Shown here: in pieces, positions 1-13,433 of the stretch | Layout of the letters: the number at the start of each line of letters is the position of its first letter | How positions within the stretch are numbered: the first letter of the stretch is position 1 | NCBI GenBank assembly: GCA_022605955.1 | Contig: JAKCOZ010000002.1 | Span: 65,328,783 to 65,392,782, forward strand | Length of the DNA stretch: 64,000 nt | Direction of reading: 5' to 3' | Origin: Rallus limicola | Lineage: Eukaryota; Chordata; Aves; Gruiformes; Rallidae | The notes under the pieces: model-generated | What the model saw: the letters and a program-made list of their open reading frames with translations, nothing else | Databases searched by the model: none | Told to the model about the DNA's origin: nothing | Position numbers and translations under genes: made by a program

Positions 1-96
1 GTGCTCCAGACCCTTCAGCAGCTTCGTTGCACTTCTCTGGACACTCTCCAGGGCCTTGATATCTTTCTTATAGTGAGGGGCCCAAAACTGAAAGTC
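1..96 (-). mobile_element. CR1 LINE fragment, cut by the window edge
   Basis: This is part of the CR1 reverse-transcriptase 3' region in minus orientation. It matches the copy at 47876-47970 almost base for base, including the stretch that encodes the conserved 'KDIKxLE' neighbourhood of CR1 ORF2. The similarity stops after 'cccaaaactgaa', which is the 5'-truncated end of the insertion. The 3' end of the element lies outside the window to the left. It is a dead fragment and has no coding potential of its own. Confidence 0.9.
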
Positions 97-3000
97 TTTG
101 CTGTAGACTACAATCACCAATAATATGGCAAATAGTTAAGGAGCTCACTGATGTGGTTTTGTTATGATACACTATATATTCACACAAAGCTCGAGGTTCT
201 TCACTCAAAAATTGTCCTCCAGTGCGGAATCTAAGAAAGGAAGCTGCAGTCAACGGTCCAATAATATATCAGCTGAATGTACTTGTCCAAAGAGTTTTTG
301 CCCTACACTGCTAAAACCCTGTGAGAAGCAGGTATTGTATGCTTGCATGTTGCAAATGAGGTGGGTTGGTCAATCTGACCATGTCAGTCTTCAAAGCCTC
401 ACCACTGGTTCCCTCTCTAACACCATACCGAGCATACAATTTCTATCATGAACTACAGAGCTGCAGCTTTGCCTTTTGCCACTTGCCTTGTAGCAGGATT
501 AACCCCTGGGTGGTCAGTCACACCAACCTTTGAGTCGTTGTTTGTCTCTTTTTGTCTCAAGCTTCTGCCCAATTTCTCTGCTGAGCGCACATGGAAAATT
601 GCTTTCAGATAAAAACACCAGGTTGATACTTTCAGCTTTCCCTGTGAAGCTGTTCTAACACATTCAGAAACCTTCTGCTGTTGGCTTTTGAAATACCAAA
701 AACTCTTTTTTATTTCAAGATGGTTTTGTATGTAAAGAAAGATTCAAACATCCCTATTTAAAAAGAGTGATATAGCTTCACCCAAAATTTTAGCAAGTAC
801 TGGATTTATTTTGCAGATTTATGAAATCAACCCTCCAGGAAATTTTCATGCTCTTTCCAATCATGCACTTGTCCCAGCTGAGTCCAGAAACACAGAGGCA
901 TCTCTTCAAACTTTCTCTATCATTAAAATTCACAAAGCATTTATAGCAGAAGAACCATTACGAAATTTATTTCAGTGTTACTGGTGGGGTTGTTTTTTCT
1001 CACTTTTAATAATTGATTTTTTTTTTTCCCCCTGCAGAACCAGTTTATATACTTGCTGTATGGCACAGAGGAAAGTTGATAAAGCACAGCTCAGCTCTGG
1101 AGATGCTACCTGCCCTGGGTCCCTCCTCAGTTGAGGAAGAGAGGCAAATTTGTCTGGAAACCTAATCTGGAATAGGAGCCAGTTTTAAGACATTTCAATC
1201 CTCCGCTGAAGGGATTCTCTCTGACAGCTGACAACAGGACAGGAGGTTAAAATCTCCAGTGCTAAAGCTTGCCTTTGTGGGCACCTCTGTTCCTTCCTGT
1301 GGCTTTTTACTGAATAACCACCTACTTTCTGTTTCACAGATTCCTGCCTCATTGGGTGCACTGAAAGGAAGAACAGGCTGTGTCAGTACTTATTTATTTT
1401 TCCTGCCAGCCTCTGTCAACCTGTGGTCTTCTGCTTTATTTACTGCCAACTGTTCAGACCCTGCTGAGGGCAGAAAGTGCATCATTTCCCAATCTGCCTG
1501 CGAGATGAGAGGGTGGGACTGTTCTGCTACTAATCAGGACATGAAGGGCAGTGAGATTAGTCATGAAAGAAAAGAAAATCATAAACACACTGAGCCCTAC
1601 ATGAGCAGGGTTTGAAAGCTCAGAGCAGAGCTGCTGTGGCTAGGCAAGTAGCTAAGTTATGGTGTTTCTATTCTTTATGAACCAGTACCGGTAGAAGATG
1701 AGCCCCACACCTTAGCAGAGGATTTCCAAAAAATTTCCAGATGTGTCTCTGGCGTACGTGGGTCCATTTCAACACATGGAGAGATGATACTCCCTCCTCT
1801 GGGCCCACAATTCTTGTCCCTGCCCAGTTCTCTTAGGACTTCCCTGTCTATAACCCTGAATACCATACCCTCTTCTGCATGTCTTTATTCATCTCTTTGG
1901 ATCCTGTCTCCTATTTTTAGTCTCTCTGTCCTAATTCCCTTCTCCCAATACACTCCTTGCACCTGTGTAGACATTTTGCTGTGTAAGGCTGTATTTCCCT
2001 TCTCAAAGGCTGCTGTTCTTTCCCTTGGGCTCCAGCAACTGTCACACTTTAAGCAGAGGAAAGTGTGTTCTCAGAGACCCATTGCCCATAGTATCCATGA
2101 GTAATTGTTCAAGGGAAAGACAGTGCATCTGTTTCAGAGACAATTTTGCACAGACTCCTCAGAAGGAGGAACACTGGAAATGTGAAAGACACTAAGACTT
2201 TTTATACAGGTTAGTAAACTGACCCTCTTTAGGTTGGCATTCAATGAAACTGTTACTTTCCTGAGCCAAAAGCAGTGACAAATTGGAAGTCCTATCTTTT
2301 TGGTCTCAATGTAACATAAACAAATCAATTATTAGTCTTCACTACCATTGCTGGAAGAGGCAAAAAAATTTGATATAGGAAACTTTTTTTTAAGAAACTT
2401 TCCGAAAGAAATTCTGTCTGAGGTGTATTTGCTGACATGTAAAAATTTTAGCTGCTACAGCTGAAATTTGATAAACTGATAGATAATTGAATGCAGGATC
2501 TCATAGATAAAGTGTTAGATGGCAGCCATTTCTATACTTATATTCCTACTAGCTCCATTTGTAATGTGCCATTTGCTATATAACTGCATTCCAATTACTA
2601 CAGTAACAGATGAGAAAAACATTACTCGACTTTTCATCATTTTCCTGCAATAATAAATTAAATAATCAAATTACTACAGATGGCAACATTTTACATTTGT
2701 GATTTCTGGATATTGCTCTTTAGGCCATAATGACAACATGCATAATATTATTTTGGTATGAGATCAATAGTATCCATAGTCATGATAACTTTTTAAGTTT
2801 TGATGATTATTTGCAATTTCTGGTATTTGAGATCTGTGCTTTTGCTATTTTTTTGTATCCTTTGATTTCACACATACTAATGTGTAAGCACCAATGCAGA
2901 AAATATGTGTTATCAGGAAAGAGTAAGATATTCTTTTTGAGATAACTGTTTTGCTGGTTCAACATAAAACTGTTTTCCTGTCTCTTGACTGCTGCAACTC

Positions 3001-5380
3001 ATAGGAAGATCATGAATCACAAAGCAGCACAGAGACCTTTGTAAAATAAGAATAGGAAATTAGATTTGAGAGAGCTTTTCCATTTAGTAGTGGAAGCTGT
3101 TCTAAAACCAGAAGCATCGTCAAAGCCTTCATATAACTATTGTAATGTAATTACAGCTAATAAAGGAATTTTAAAAGGCTATTTAGATAGAGCAGATTAA
3201 ATAGCAGGATATAAACCCCACATTTATCAGAGGAAGTAGCTGTTTAGCCAAAAGGGCTTGTCTCTCTGTTTAATTTCTTTTCCAGACACAAGAAGACAAC
3301 CAATACAGAGAAGATACCCTTGGAGAAGCCCTAAGGTGTTTAGTTTCAATCCCCTTTCTTTAGCAAATGTAAACTGGCATCCCCAGGAACTGTGGGTATG
3401 CAAAAATGCAGCCTGGGCCTTTTCCTCTGACTGCAGAAACTATGGAGTAATCAACCGAATACTCCACTGAGCTCCTACCCATCTGCCATATGACACAATT
3501 TAATAAACTGCATTTTTTGTAATCCCCAGACAAAATTTGCACATCTGTTAGCTGCATTAACCACCTGGGCTTGCAAGAATATTTCTGAAGTATTTTAAAA
3601 ATGTATTAAATGTGCTTCAAGAAAGTTAGTGCATTTCTTTTAAATTATCTGTTGGAAGAAAGCATTTTCTGAGTGTGAGCCTGTAATTACAACTCAGTTG
3701 ACTCACCTTCAGCTGGTCTAGAGCAATAGGACAATTCCTAGGAATCATGAGCACGGATATTTATAAGTTGCAGGACATGGGCCTAGACAGTACTTGTTTT
3801 ACCTGCCATTGTAATATCTCCTCTGATACACAGAAAAGATTTCCAACTATATAGGGGAAAAAAAAATAAATGCTTACATTGCACTGTATTTGTCAGTCCT
3901 TATAACAAACTTTAAGATTAGTAGTGCTTACAGTTGGAGGGTAGTGCTAACTCATGACGGGAGGAAAAGGTAGTTCACCTTGAACAAGCTGTTGCCTTTT
4001 TAGTTTGTGGTTGGGGCTAAGCACACTACAGCCGTATTTTCTTTCTGAGAATCAGGGCTCTGGGTCTGCCTTGTTAATGGTTAAATGTAGCTGAGACAGC
4101 TCTTTTTACTGGGAAGGAAGAAAACAGGTATTTGGAGATAAGTTAATTTATACTAGACTAATGCTTTGTTCTATTTATTTTAGAATTCAGAATCTGTTTG
4201 AACTGGTATAAAATTTTATGAAAAAAACAAGAGAGAGAAAATGGAGACAAAAAGGAGACCTGACAAGCCAATAAAAGTTAAGACAGAGTAAGTCAGCTGG
4301 AGTAGTTACCACTGCTTCTAACTTAATCATATCTACAGCAGGTAGAAGGGGCTGAAATCAATTAACTATTGTAACTGTCTTGTAGATTAATAGATTTTTG
4401 AAGAAAGAAAAAATAATCAGATCACCCACTCTGACCTGCATAATATAGTCCAGAAGCCATGTACCTAGTACAGTATGAGTAAATATTTTAGTAAAATATT
4501 GTCTTGATTTAAAGACAAAAAAGGATGAAGAATTTGACACTTTATTTGTTAATATGTTCCAATTGGTTATTCACCTGTACAAACAAAATTTTTACAAAAG
4601 AGAAGCCTCTTTATTTTGACTTCTGACTATTGACTGAATATTTTTAATCTCATCTCTCTTTCAACTTCACAACTATTCAGGGTACAGTATATATGTCAGT
4701 AAGCATGACTTTAGATGTATGTATTAAAATAAAATAGTTTTGTTTGAATGGTCTCAATTTAAAAGAGAAATCTGTATTATTCTGTAAGACTGCCCTGTGC
4801 TTACCAGTACTCACTATTGTGTCTGTTTCTTCTGCAAGTTTTTTATTCGTTTCAAAATTTTAAGTCTCAATAGTTTTTTCATTTTAAAGTGGAAGAAACA
4901 AAACTATTCATACATGCAACTTGATTTTATTTTATTTCCTATAGCTGCCTTAAGAGAGTATTTTGTAAAGCTAAGGAGCAGAGTCATAAGTTTGATAAGA
5001 ATTCTACAGCAGAGTAAACAGAATGAGCCACATTTGATGCTGAAAGGACAGAGGCATGAAGGTGGGAATGAAAGAGAAGGGAGGAAGCAGGCAGAGGAAA
5101 AAACTGTGTGTGCTGAAGTCCTGTGTAAATTTAGATCTTAACAATATTCTTTGGTTACTGCTGACTAGAACATTTAACTTGAAAGTAGTGGAGTCCACTC
5201 CTGTCTTACATGTGATGTGATGTTGACATTTTTGGATTATGAAGAGTGCTGACATTTCAGTACTATAGCCTGGGGAAGTTCTCTGTGGTCTGAAATTTAT
5301 GACCAGTTTATGGTCTCATCCTCTTGCTGCATGATGCCTTGTAGTAGGACATAACTTGTTCTATTAACATTACCAGAGAA

Positions 5381-5412
5381 TTTCCTAAACTATTACCAAG
5401 TTTCCTAAACTA
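5381..5412. repeat. 20-bp partial tandem duplication
   Basis: The unit 'tttcctaaactattaccaag' at 5381-5400 is followed directly by a second partial copy that begins 'tttcctaaacta' at 5401. This is probably a replication-slippage duplication with no implied function. Confidence 0.7.
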
Positions 5413-6466
5413 CTGCATACATTCTGTCTTTAACAAGCTCAGCAATACTAAAAGACACACTATATAGCCTTTATACACAGTGGAGGACATGTAGATTACA
5501 GCAGAATACCCATTGTTTTTTGTAATTGTGGTATATAGATTAGTGCTTACATGTTTTACAGGGAGATAGCAGGTTGTTTCTGAGGGATCAACAGAGTGCA
5601 AACTCACATTATTCCTTCTTCAGTTCACTGAATGTGAAGAAATAACAAGGAGTTTCAACTCTGTTTCACTGACATTTTCTTGGGTAGCTTTCTGGGGAAG
5701 GTAAATTTTATCTTTATTACATACAGTACACAGTTTCCACAAGGGGTAAATGATTATTAATAGCAGATCTTCTACACTCAATGAGCACCTGCTATGCAGA
5801 GCGGGTCAGTGTTTTTGATGAAACATTACGAAACACTTATTATAATTAGTGTAATTAGGCCTTTCAAATAGCTGCCCTATCTGTAGAAAATCAGATTCTC
5901 AAACTTACTTTGCAGGTGGTTATAATACCTGCTGATTTAGATGAGTTTCCGGCTGTTTGGGCAACATTTATTAAATTCTCAGTTTTTCCGGAGAAGTGCT
6001 TAGCAGTGGTGGTTATAGCTGTATACAGAGATGTTCATACTTGATTAGGCCAGTTGCCCATTTAGATTCCTGTCCTGTCTTTGATGGTGGCTTGTATCAA
6101 ATGATTCAAGGGGAAATGGAAGAGATTGCATCCTAGAAAAATAAAAAAAAAATAAAAAAAAAGTTCTCTGCTGGATGCAGTGAAGGCATGTGCATCACTT
6201 CTAAAATGGTGCTCTTGTCCAGTCTAGCTCTCTGCTTGTTTTTTTCTTGTGAAACGGCTGTGTTCAAACATACATTAAGTAGACCAGCACTGAGACATGA
6301 TTTCCTTTACTGGTGCCAGACTGCTGCAGTTCGGACATGGCCACTCACCTACACCATGACACATTCCCAACCCATCTTTAGCTTGCCTTATTTACTTAGA
6401 CTGTCTATTCTGCCTAAGCCCCGCAGAAAGATCACCCTTTATATAGAAACTCTATCTATACATAGC

Positions 6467-6481
6467 AAAAAAAAAAAAAAA
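6467..6481. repeat. Poly(A) run
   Basis: A run of about 15 A follows 'catagc'. It sits in AT-rich non-coding sequence and no retroposed gene is recognisable upstream of it. Confidence 0.7.
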
Positions 6482-7017
6482 TCAACAAGAAGATCCTTTA
6501 AGTTACCTAACAAATTGGATTACTAAACTAATGGTGTTTATTTATTTATTTATGTATGAGGGTTATTTTCATCAATATTGGCTCCTTTCATGCAAAAGCT
6601 TTGGTTTTGTCAAAGGATTTTCTTTAAACCAAATTAAGTTATACCATATGTCTCTGGTAAGAAGGCAACATTACCCTGATCTAAAATTGCTTACTTCACT
6701 TTTGAAATATAAAAAATGTTCTTTGAAATGCTTGATTCAAATTGGAATTTTTAATAGGAATTTTTAAACTGTTAATTCTGCAGAAAATATTCATGTCCCC
6801 TTTGAAATGCTCATAATGAGTTCTGAGAACCGGCCTTCTGTGTGTGCTTGTTGAACTGCAATAACAGTTTTAATATAATATTTCCATTTAGTCAAATAAC
6901 ATCCTTGGAACGTAACTGTGGAACCATAAAAATCACAAAATAATTTGTTCACTGAATACTGGTTAATTAGCTTATGTAGCAGATTAAATCACCTGTGATT
7001 TCAATTTAAGCCAGTAA

Positions 7018-7312
7018 TATAGAATCATAGAATGCATTAGCTTGGAAGGGACCTTTAAAGGTCATCTAGTCCAACCCCCCTGCAGTAAGCAGGGACATCT
7101 TCACTAGTTCAGGTTCCTCAGAGCCCCATCAAGCCTAACCTTGAGTATCTCCAGGGACTGTGCCTCCACTGCCTCTCTGGGCAACCTGTTCCACTGATGT
7201 GCCATCCTCATATGGTAGAACTTTTTCCCAACACCCAACCTAAATCTCCCCTTTTCTAGTTTAAAACCATTACCCCTTGTTCTTGTGCTACATGCTCTTG
7301 TGACATAGCAGC
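7018..7312 (-). mobile_element. CR1 LINE 3' end, 5'-truncated
   Basis: On the minus strand the element ends in the CR1 terminal octamer array (ATTCTATG then ATTCTATA), seen on the plus strand as 'agaatcatagaat'. It then carries the usual 'ggtcatctagtccaaccc' block of the 3' UTR, and further in the C-terminal part of the reverse-transcriptase frame. The copy is about 295 bp long and 5'-truncated near 7312, as is typical of CR1. The flanking sequence is unrelated. No poly(A) tail is present, as expected for CR1. Confidence 0.95.
7104..7312 (-). pseudogene. CR1 ORF2 C-terminal remnant
   Basis: About 70 codons encode the C-terminal tail of the CR1 reverse-transcriptase polyprotein, including the 'WNRLPREAVEA' block and the arginine-rich 'RTRGNGFKL' block that many CR1 copies share. 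It ends at what looks like the natural stop codon. The endonuclease, the polymerase domain and any start are missing, so it is a dead 5'-truncated copy. Confidence 0.85.
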
Positions 7313-8565
7313 TCACTGTGAGCTATTCTAAAGAAGAAAACATGCTAACAATCAGTAAATTATCTATTTGAGAGGTATTTTAACATTTACTGAAAACACA
7401 CTCTCTTCTAGTTTCATGAACTGTTGCCACTCCATACATTATGGCTAGTACTTTTAAAAAAGCCCAAATTCTTGAAAATAAGCTCACTGTTTTGTTACGA
7501 GCTTATTATGACTGTTGGTTTACTTTGCATTAAGAATCTTTTTCAAACCCCAGTTTTCCTCATTTTTGCTTGAATGGTAATAAGTGGAGAAACCGTTAGG
7601 ATACATGAAGCTGTGTCATTGCTATGGGCACGTTGATCATTAACTTTGAAATTCAGTTTGACTAACATTTCCATGCACATTATGCAAGGTTGTTTTCAGA
7701 TTTGGCAAATGTTTCAGCAGAAAATACTGGTGCAGAATGAACACAAGGAAAGTTGTCAACACAAACTTTAAAAATGTGTTTGTAAATATGAGTGAATTTC
7801 TGCCTTATATTTGCAGAGAATTCACACAGCTTCAAAACCAAAAGCACTTAAAAGGAAGCAGGTTTTAAAAAAGATTATACAGTCTTTTCTGTTCACAGTT
7901 TGACTAAAGTGTAGCTACATCTGAATTAAAAGAATATTTGTAATGTTGGTATATTAAAGGTTATAATGTGATGCATATAGACATTTGGCATATGACAGCG
8001 TAAAAAAAATATTATATTAAGCATCGTTTTTCTTTTCACATGCTCTAGCTCAGGGAATGCAGTCATTTTAGCAGGGTCAAAAAGCACCGCAGGCAGGATG
8101 CCAGCTCCAGATGAATCATTACATTTACAGTTTGGAGAAATCAGTCCAGTTTCCAAATAAAATATAATAAATGTTTTAAGTATTCCAATAGTGTTCCTAA
8201 AGACTCTAGCATCACCTTCCTTTATATCTCTTGGGCTCAAAGTGCAACAATGAAGCAAACCTATCTTTCCCTTGCTTCCCACATTCCTGTCATCAGTTCT
8301 TAATTATCATCTTCAAAATGATGGTCAAACTATTTCATATGTTGCTGATGTGACTTGGAAAAAGCCTAATAAACAAAAGAGTCCTTTGATCAGAGACTCC
8401 TCTTGAAGAGAAAATGCAGTTTATTTGGAGGTTAATAATCATGGAGTGCTTCAATATTTTAGATCTGCTACATTAATGTTGTCAAAATATTTTCAAATTC
8501 AGAAGCCATGACTTCAGAGAAGAAACTCTTATTGTCATAATGATCCATGACCTAGTTTCAAATAG

Positions 8566-8702
8566 ATTTTCTTCTTTCTTTCCTTCTCTATCTCTCTCTT
8601 CTCCTTCCTTTCTTTTCTTTCTCTTTTTGTTTCCCTTCTTTCTTCCTTTTCCTCTTCCTCTTTTTCCTATCTTCTCCTCTCTTGTCTTCTCATTTTACTT
8701 TA
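8566..8702 (+). repeat. Pyrimidine-rich (CT/TTCC) tract
   Basis: About 135 bases are almost entirely C and T, built from imperfect TTCC, TCTC and TTTCC units. The complementary strand is a polypurine tract. Such tracts can form triplex (H-) DNA, but the units are too irregular here to show mirror symmetry by eye. Confidence 0.8.
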
Positions 8703-9507
8703 TTCTCTGCCTTGATATAGCTTAAGGAGAAGAATCCCTAAAAGAAGGGAACCTGTTGGACAATACAAGTACTTCACCCCTGCTCTGAGAGCACCAGAAG
8801 ACTACAGCTACCAGTGACCTGAGTCAGAACTACACGGACAGGGCAAAACCAGAGCAAGTTACATACATGATGTGTGCAGCTGTAATCTGGCCAACAATGA
8901 AAGCAAAGTTTCCTTCCTCAGCAACCTTTCCTCCCCCGTACTGGCCTTAATCCAGTGTGGCACTTGCCCTGTGGATATGTATATAGCCATTTGCATCAAA
9001 ATAGGGTAAGGTACTGAAAATTTAAGGTTCTCTAAGACAAAAATCTTCTCAGAGAAACTCCCAAAGGAGAGAAAGTTGTTCCAAACTCCAAGGACCTAAG
9101 ACATGCTTTTTCTTTCAAATGAGTGGTTCAGGCATAGATTACTTTTCAGGGGTCGGAAACAACATTAGAGATTGCTTTTATATACTATTTTCAAGTTACA
9201 CCTGCTCACCATGAGGCAAGATGTCAAAAAATAATGAAGCAACATTATACATATTGAAGTTGCAAGATGGGAAATGGGAATCAGATCAAAGGTCTCTGAA
9301 GGATGAAACTTAGAAACAAATGAATTTCTGACATTGAAGAGTGAATAGTCTATCTTTGAAATCTTTTCTGCAGTCATTGGAGCATGCTTAATGGGTTTTC
9401 TGTTTCTTTTTTTATTCCTCATCTTCTATTTTTAAGCGCCTCTTATGACAGAATTAGGTATTACAAACACAAACCTTAGTCCAGCTACTGATGTATATTT
9501 TCCACAG

Positions 9508-9510
<3 letters not shown>

Positions 9511-9555
<45 letters not shown>

Positions 9556-9557
9556 TA
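9511..9557 (+). repeat. A29 run joined to (TA)n microsatellite
   Basis: Twenty-nine consecutive A at 9511-9539 run straight into about nine TA dinucleotides at 9540-9557. The length is likely to be polymorphic. It could be a decayed 3' tail of a retroposed sequence, but the sequence before it (ending 'tttccacagagc') matches nothing I know. Confidence 0.9.
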
Positions 9558-12500
9558 AAAAATAATTACACTGGTATCTTGGTCACAGGTGAATATACAC
9601 CCATATGTATTCACTGACCTCATTGTGTGTTCTGGCAAGTAATTTTGAAAATTGGCTGGACCAAACAACTGAAAAAAAAAAGCCATTTCAGCTATTAGTG
9701 CCTGGAAACTTGTGCCACGGTGGTGTGTTTTGGCTGTATGTTCCTAGATGTGTTGCCTTTCAGGAAGTGCAGCTCTCTGCATTTCTTGCTTTTTGATCCT
9801 TATATATAATTCAGACACAGTGATGCAAACTAGTGCAGGCAATTGCAAAAGAGGTTAGTCCAGCTTATTCGAGACTTAATGAACATCATTCAGAATATTC
9901 TCATGTCGGGCTGCTGTAGCACACGTGGTAGGTGCTGTCACCATCAAAAGCAGAGGTGTCTGAAATGAGAATCTCTAATTGGCATCACAGCTACCGTTAC
10001 GCTGACAGACCGACACCGTCCAAGTGATCAAACGCGTATAGCTGAACAGGTATGAGAGCTGAGGGAAGCAGCCCACTACAGTGACCCATTTCACTGAACC
10101 TGGTGGAGGCGTGCTGGTTTACTTCAGGTGAGGGCACAGAACAATCAGTGAGATTTGACACTTTGAACACTGTTGAACTTTTACCTCGCCACATCACAGG
10201 GCATGCTCCTTTCATTTTCAACATAGTGCTTTAGAGCTGAAAACATCCCTCTATTCAGTTATTTTTTTATTTTGAGTCTCACGAGATCATAGATGAAACC
10301 TGAAAACGTGCCTCTCTTCAGACTGTGTTAATTCATTGAAATTCTGCTCATATTTAATGTAAAAGGTAAAATATTTCCCGTGATTCTCTGGTCAATTAGC
10401 TATTCAAAGTTCTTAAATCATTTTTCACCACAAAAATTAATGCTTACAGTAATGAAATTGCTTTACAAATCCACAGAGTGTAGAAAGTCTTCAGAAAATA
10501 AGATATAATACAGAATATTAGAAAAGAAAATATAGAAATTAGCTTATTTCTTTACTGAAAAGTCAGGCCTGCGAGTCAAACTGAATTTAAATAATTGTTT
10601 TTCAATTTTAAACAGACTTGCAAGAAAGACTATTGTTTCCTTTGACATAGTAAAACAATTTTGAGAGCAGGCAATCTTATTTGAAATGATTGTGTAGGTG
10701 TTGTGCTCAGCTAATCATGAAATGTCATTTTCAAAAATATTAATGTATTCCTCTTAGAATGGGAAGCAAAGTAATGTACTTTGTAAATGAGATCGGCATT
10801 CTTTAAGTCTAGAGAAACACTGGCTGCACCATAATGCTAATTCCTGTTCTCTAGTAATAAAAGATGTCATGCTTCTTCCTATAAAGTCCTTGAGGCTGAG
10901 GACCAAACAAACAATAAAAGCCACAAACGACCCCCAGAAACAAACTATGCTGTTGGAAAGAAAGAAAAACTGTCTTAGCAGATTACAGAAATTTAAATGC
11001 AACAATGGAACCATACTTGCAAGATGTGGAGCATGTCCTACGAAATTATTCTTATGTTCACATCTTGCCTAAGTCAATGGGAGAGCAGGATTTGTCATAC
11101 TCCTCACAGAAGTTCAGAAGTCTGGAAGGTCGCATTGTGATGGTCTTCTATCAGCTCTTAGAGTGAACAAAATTCAAAGATCTGAACCTGTTGTATAATT
11201 CTAAGTAAAACAGCTCTTCCTATTGTGTCAAGTTTATTCTAAAGCAGAGTTACCGAATTACTGCAATTTCAAAAGAAAAATAAGTCCCTCACAAGCAAGA
11301 TATGCAGCTCCAGCCAATAAGAATACTTTCATTTTGGACTTCAAGCTATTTTACCATTTCCTACTTTTAGTGAAGTTCTCTTCATAAGCATAAAATGCAA
11401 ATTTCCACCATCATTTAAGGATTAGCAAATGTGAAATCCTGGTACACAAAAGGTAAAACCTCTCAGGCTTCATTTACTGTACTTCCTGAAGCAGTTATTT
11501 ATGTGACAATGTCGATCTTTCAGCAATTCATGCATGAACTTGTCAAAAAAACTATTTCCACTTTGTAGTAGTACACTGAATTTTTTGACATGCATATTGG
11601 TGATAGACTGAACCTATAAACTGTTTGGAAAAGTTTTGGAGGGTTGAAAAATAAGGAAATTTTTCCAGACCAGCAAACTGCTTAGTGTAACCTCATAAAC
11701 TAAGAGCTGCCAAAGCACACATTAATTTTGCCAGGTTCATTTCGTATCCATTTTCCCCTGTTTGCACTTTTATACAATAAATTGCAATGTCAAAGCATGT
11801 TATATTTTACTGCTTTACGCTGAGATAATAGAACAACTATATTTTTCTAGAAATGATAGGCACATAATATTTTCCGATGAAATACAACAAGCAACTATGG
11901 AGTAAGTAAGAATAAAGATGGGCCAAAATTAATTTTCCTTGTTGCCTGGAAGCGTTATTTATGACAAGTTTCATGCTATTGCCTAGCATACATAGTCTAC
12001 TCACTCAGGCAAAAAGCAAGGAATGTGTATCCAAAATTTCCCCAATGTACAATCTTTTCTGGTAACATTATAGAATTTTGCCTACAATACCTTTTCCAAT
12101 ACTTCAAAAGAGCATTTCACTCAACATTATAACTCCTGATGTATTTTCCACTGACTTAGAGAAACTGGGTCAAGTAACTCGATTAAAATGGAATAAAGAC
12201 ATATTTTTGATCAATAACTCTTTAATAATCATGCATAAAATTCTAGAGAAACTGAATGATGCTCAGTGCTTTGGGACTAATATTGTCCTTTTTTATATGT
12301 GCTTGCATAGCTTATCCAAAGCGAGTCCCAATCTGTTCTCACTTGTTACTGTTTCAATCTTTTAACTCTTTGGTATCCACAACAATCACAATGGTGGAAA
12401 CAGCAAATGGATAAATCTGGACATGTTCAGTATAACTCAATCGACCTACCAGTTTTCTAATTCAAAGATTTTTTTTTTTTTCTTCCCTGTAGCTTGGATT

Positions 12501-13410
12501 TTCTACCCAGGTCTTGTATTTTTGGGTCAGCATGCATTTTTATTACTTTTTCCATATGTGGCATTTCATTTTAAAGTTAGCTGTGAAAAGAAAGGCAATC
12601 TCTATTTGCACAGAAGTCTAACCACTGCTTCTAACATAAAGTCCTTACAGTGCCTTATAAGTGTGAAAAAATGTGAATATTCACAGACACTGAAATAAAA
12701 TGCTCTAGTTGTTTTGAAACAGAGCTCTGCTACTGTGACTGAAAGATAGCATGTTTTCCTGTTTGTTCATATGCTTTGTCCTTCAGGCCAATGTTGGTGT
12801 CCATTTTATGTTTCCTCCTTTTCAAGTGAGAACCAGCTATTTTATGGTCAGAAGCAAGATAAAGGACTCTGCTTAATCTACTGATATTTTGTGGGAAAAC
12901 GTTGTTTTTTCAATCCTTATCTTGAATATTAAATCACCTTTTGTTACATCTCTGCCTCAACTGTTGAATACATTCAGTTTAATGTTGTTGGACGGGGTTT
13001 GAGTCACTCCTGAATATACCAGTGACCTCATGGGTATTCGTGTAATCTACCAAAGTTAGAGCTAGCCCAAGTGAAAACAAACTCTTAATTGACAGTCACT
13101 AGTAATTGAGGAGACTAATGGATCTCACTCTAAGTTTTTTTGTTAACAAAAATCGAATGAACAGTCAAAAAAGAAATCATTGCAAGTGAACAACTCTGAG
13201 ACATTGGCAGGATCAATACATATCACCACTATGTCAGCCAGCATAGTGCCTACAACCTGTCATTTTAAATTATATTTCATACACTGTTTTACATACAGAA
13301 TACAGAAATGTTAAAGATTTAATAAAAGCATTTCAAATTCACCCTTTTACCTTTTGAACACTTTTAAAGTTCCTGGAAAATTCCCTTGGGTCTTCATACA
13401 GAACTTTTCT

Positions 13411-13433
13411 TATGGCTGGTAAAACCAGCCATA
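13411..13433. repeat. Short perfect hairpin
   Basis: The arm 'tatggctggt' (13411-13420) and its exact reverse complement 'accagccata' (13424-13433) are separated by 3 bases. There is no T-run after it and the context is eukaryotic, so it is not called a terminator. Chance is a reasonable explanation. Confidence 0.7.

Larger units (their letters stand above)
97..7017. other. AT-rich non-coding sequence, no gene seen
   Basis: No frame in this stretch has recognisable protein similarity. Strong polypyrimidine-AG acceptor-like sites occur at about 1020-1037 and 3275-3285, but neither leads into a convincing exon. A pyrimidine-rich block lies at about 1780-2040, a small 20-bp tandem duplication at 5381-5412, and A-rich microsatellites at 6136-6160 and 6467-6481. 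It is otherwise unremarkable intergenic or intronic DNA. Confidence 0.6.

Noticed and set aside
1020..1134. Strong polypyrimidine-CAG acceptor followed by an open stretch
   Set aside because: The following sequence has no good donor and the frame ends within 33 codons, so it is not called an exon.
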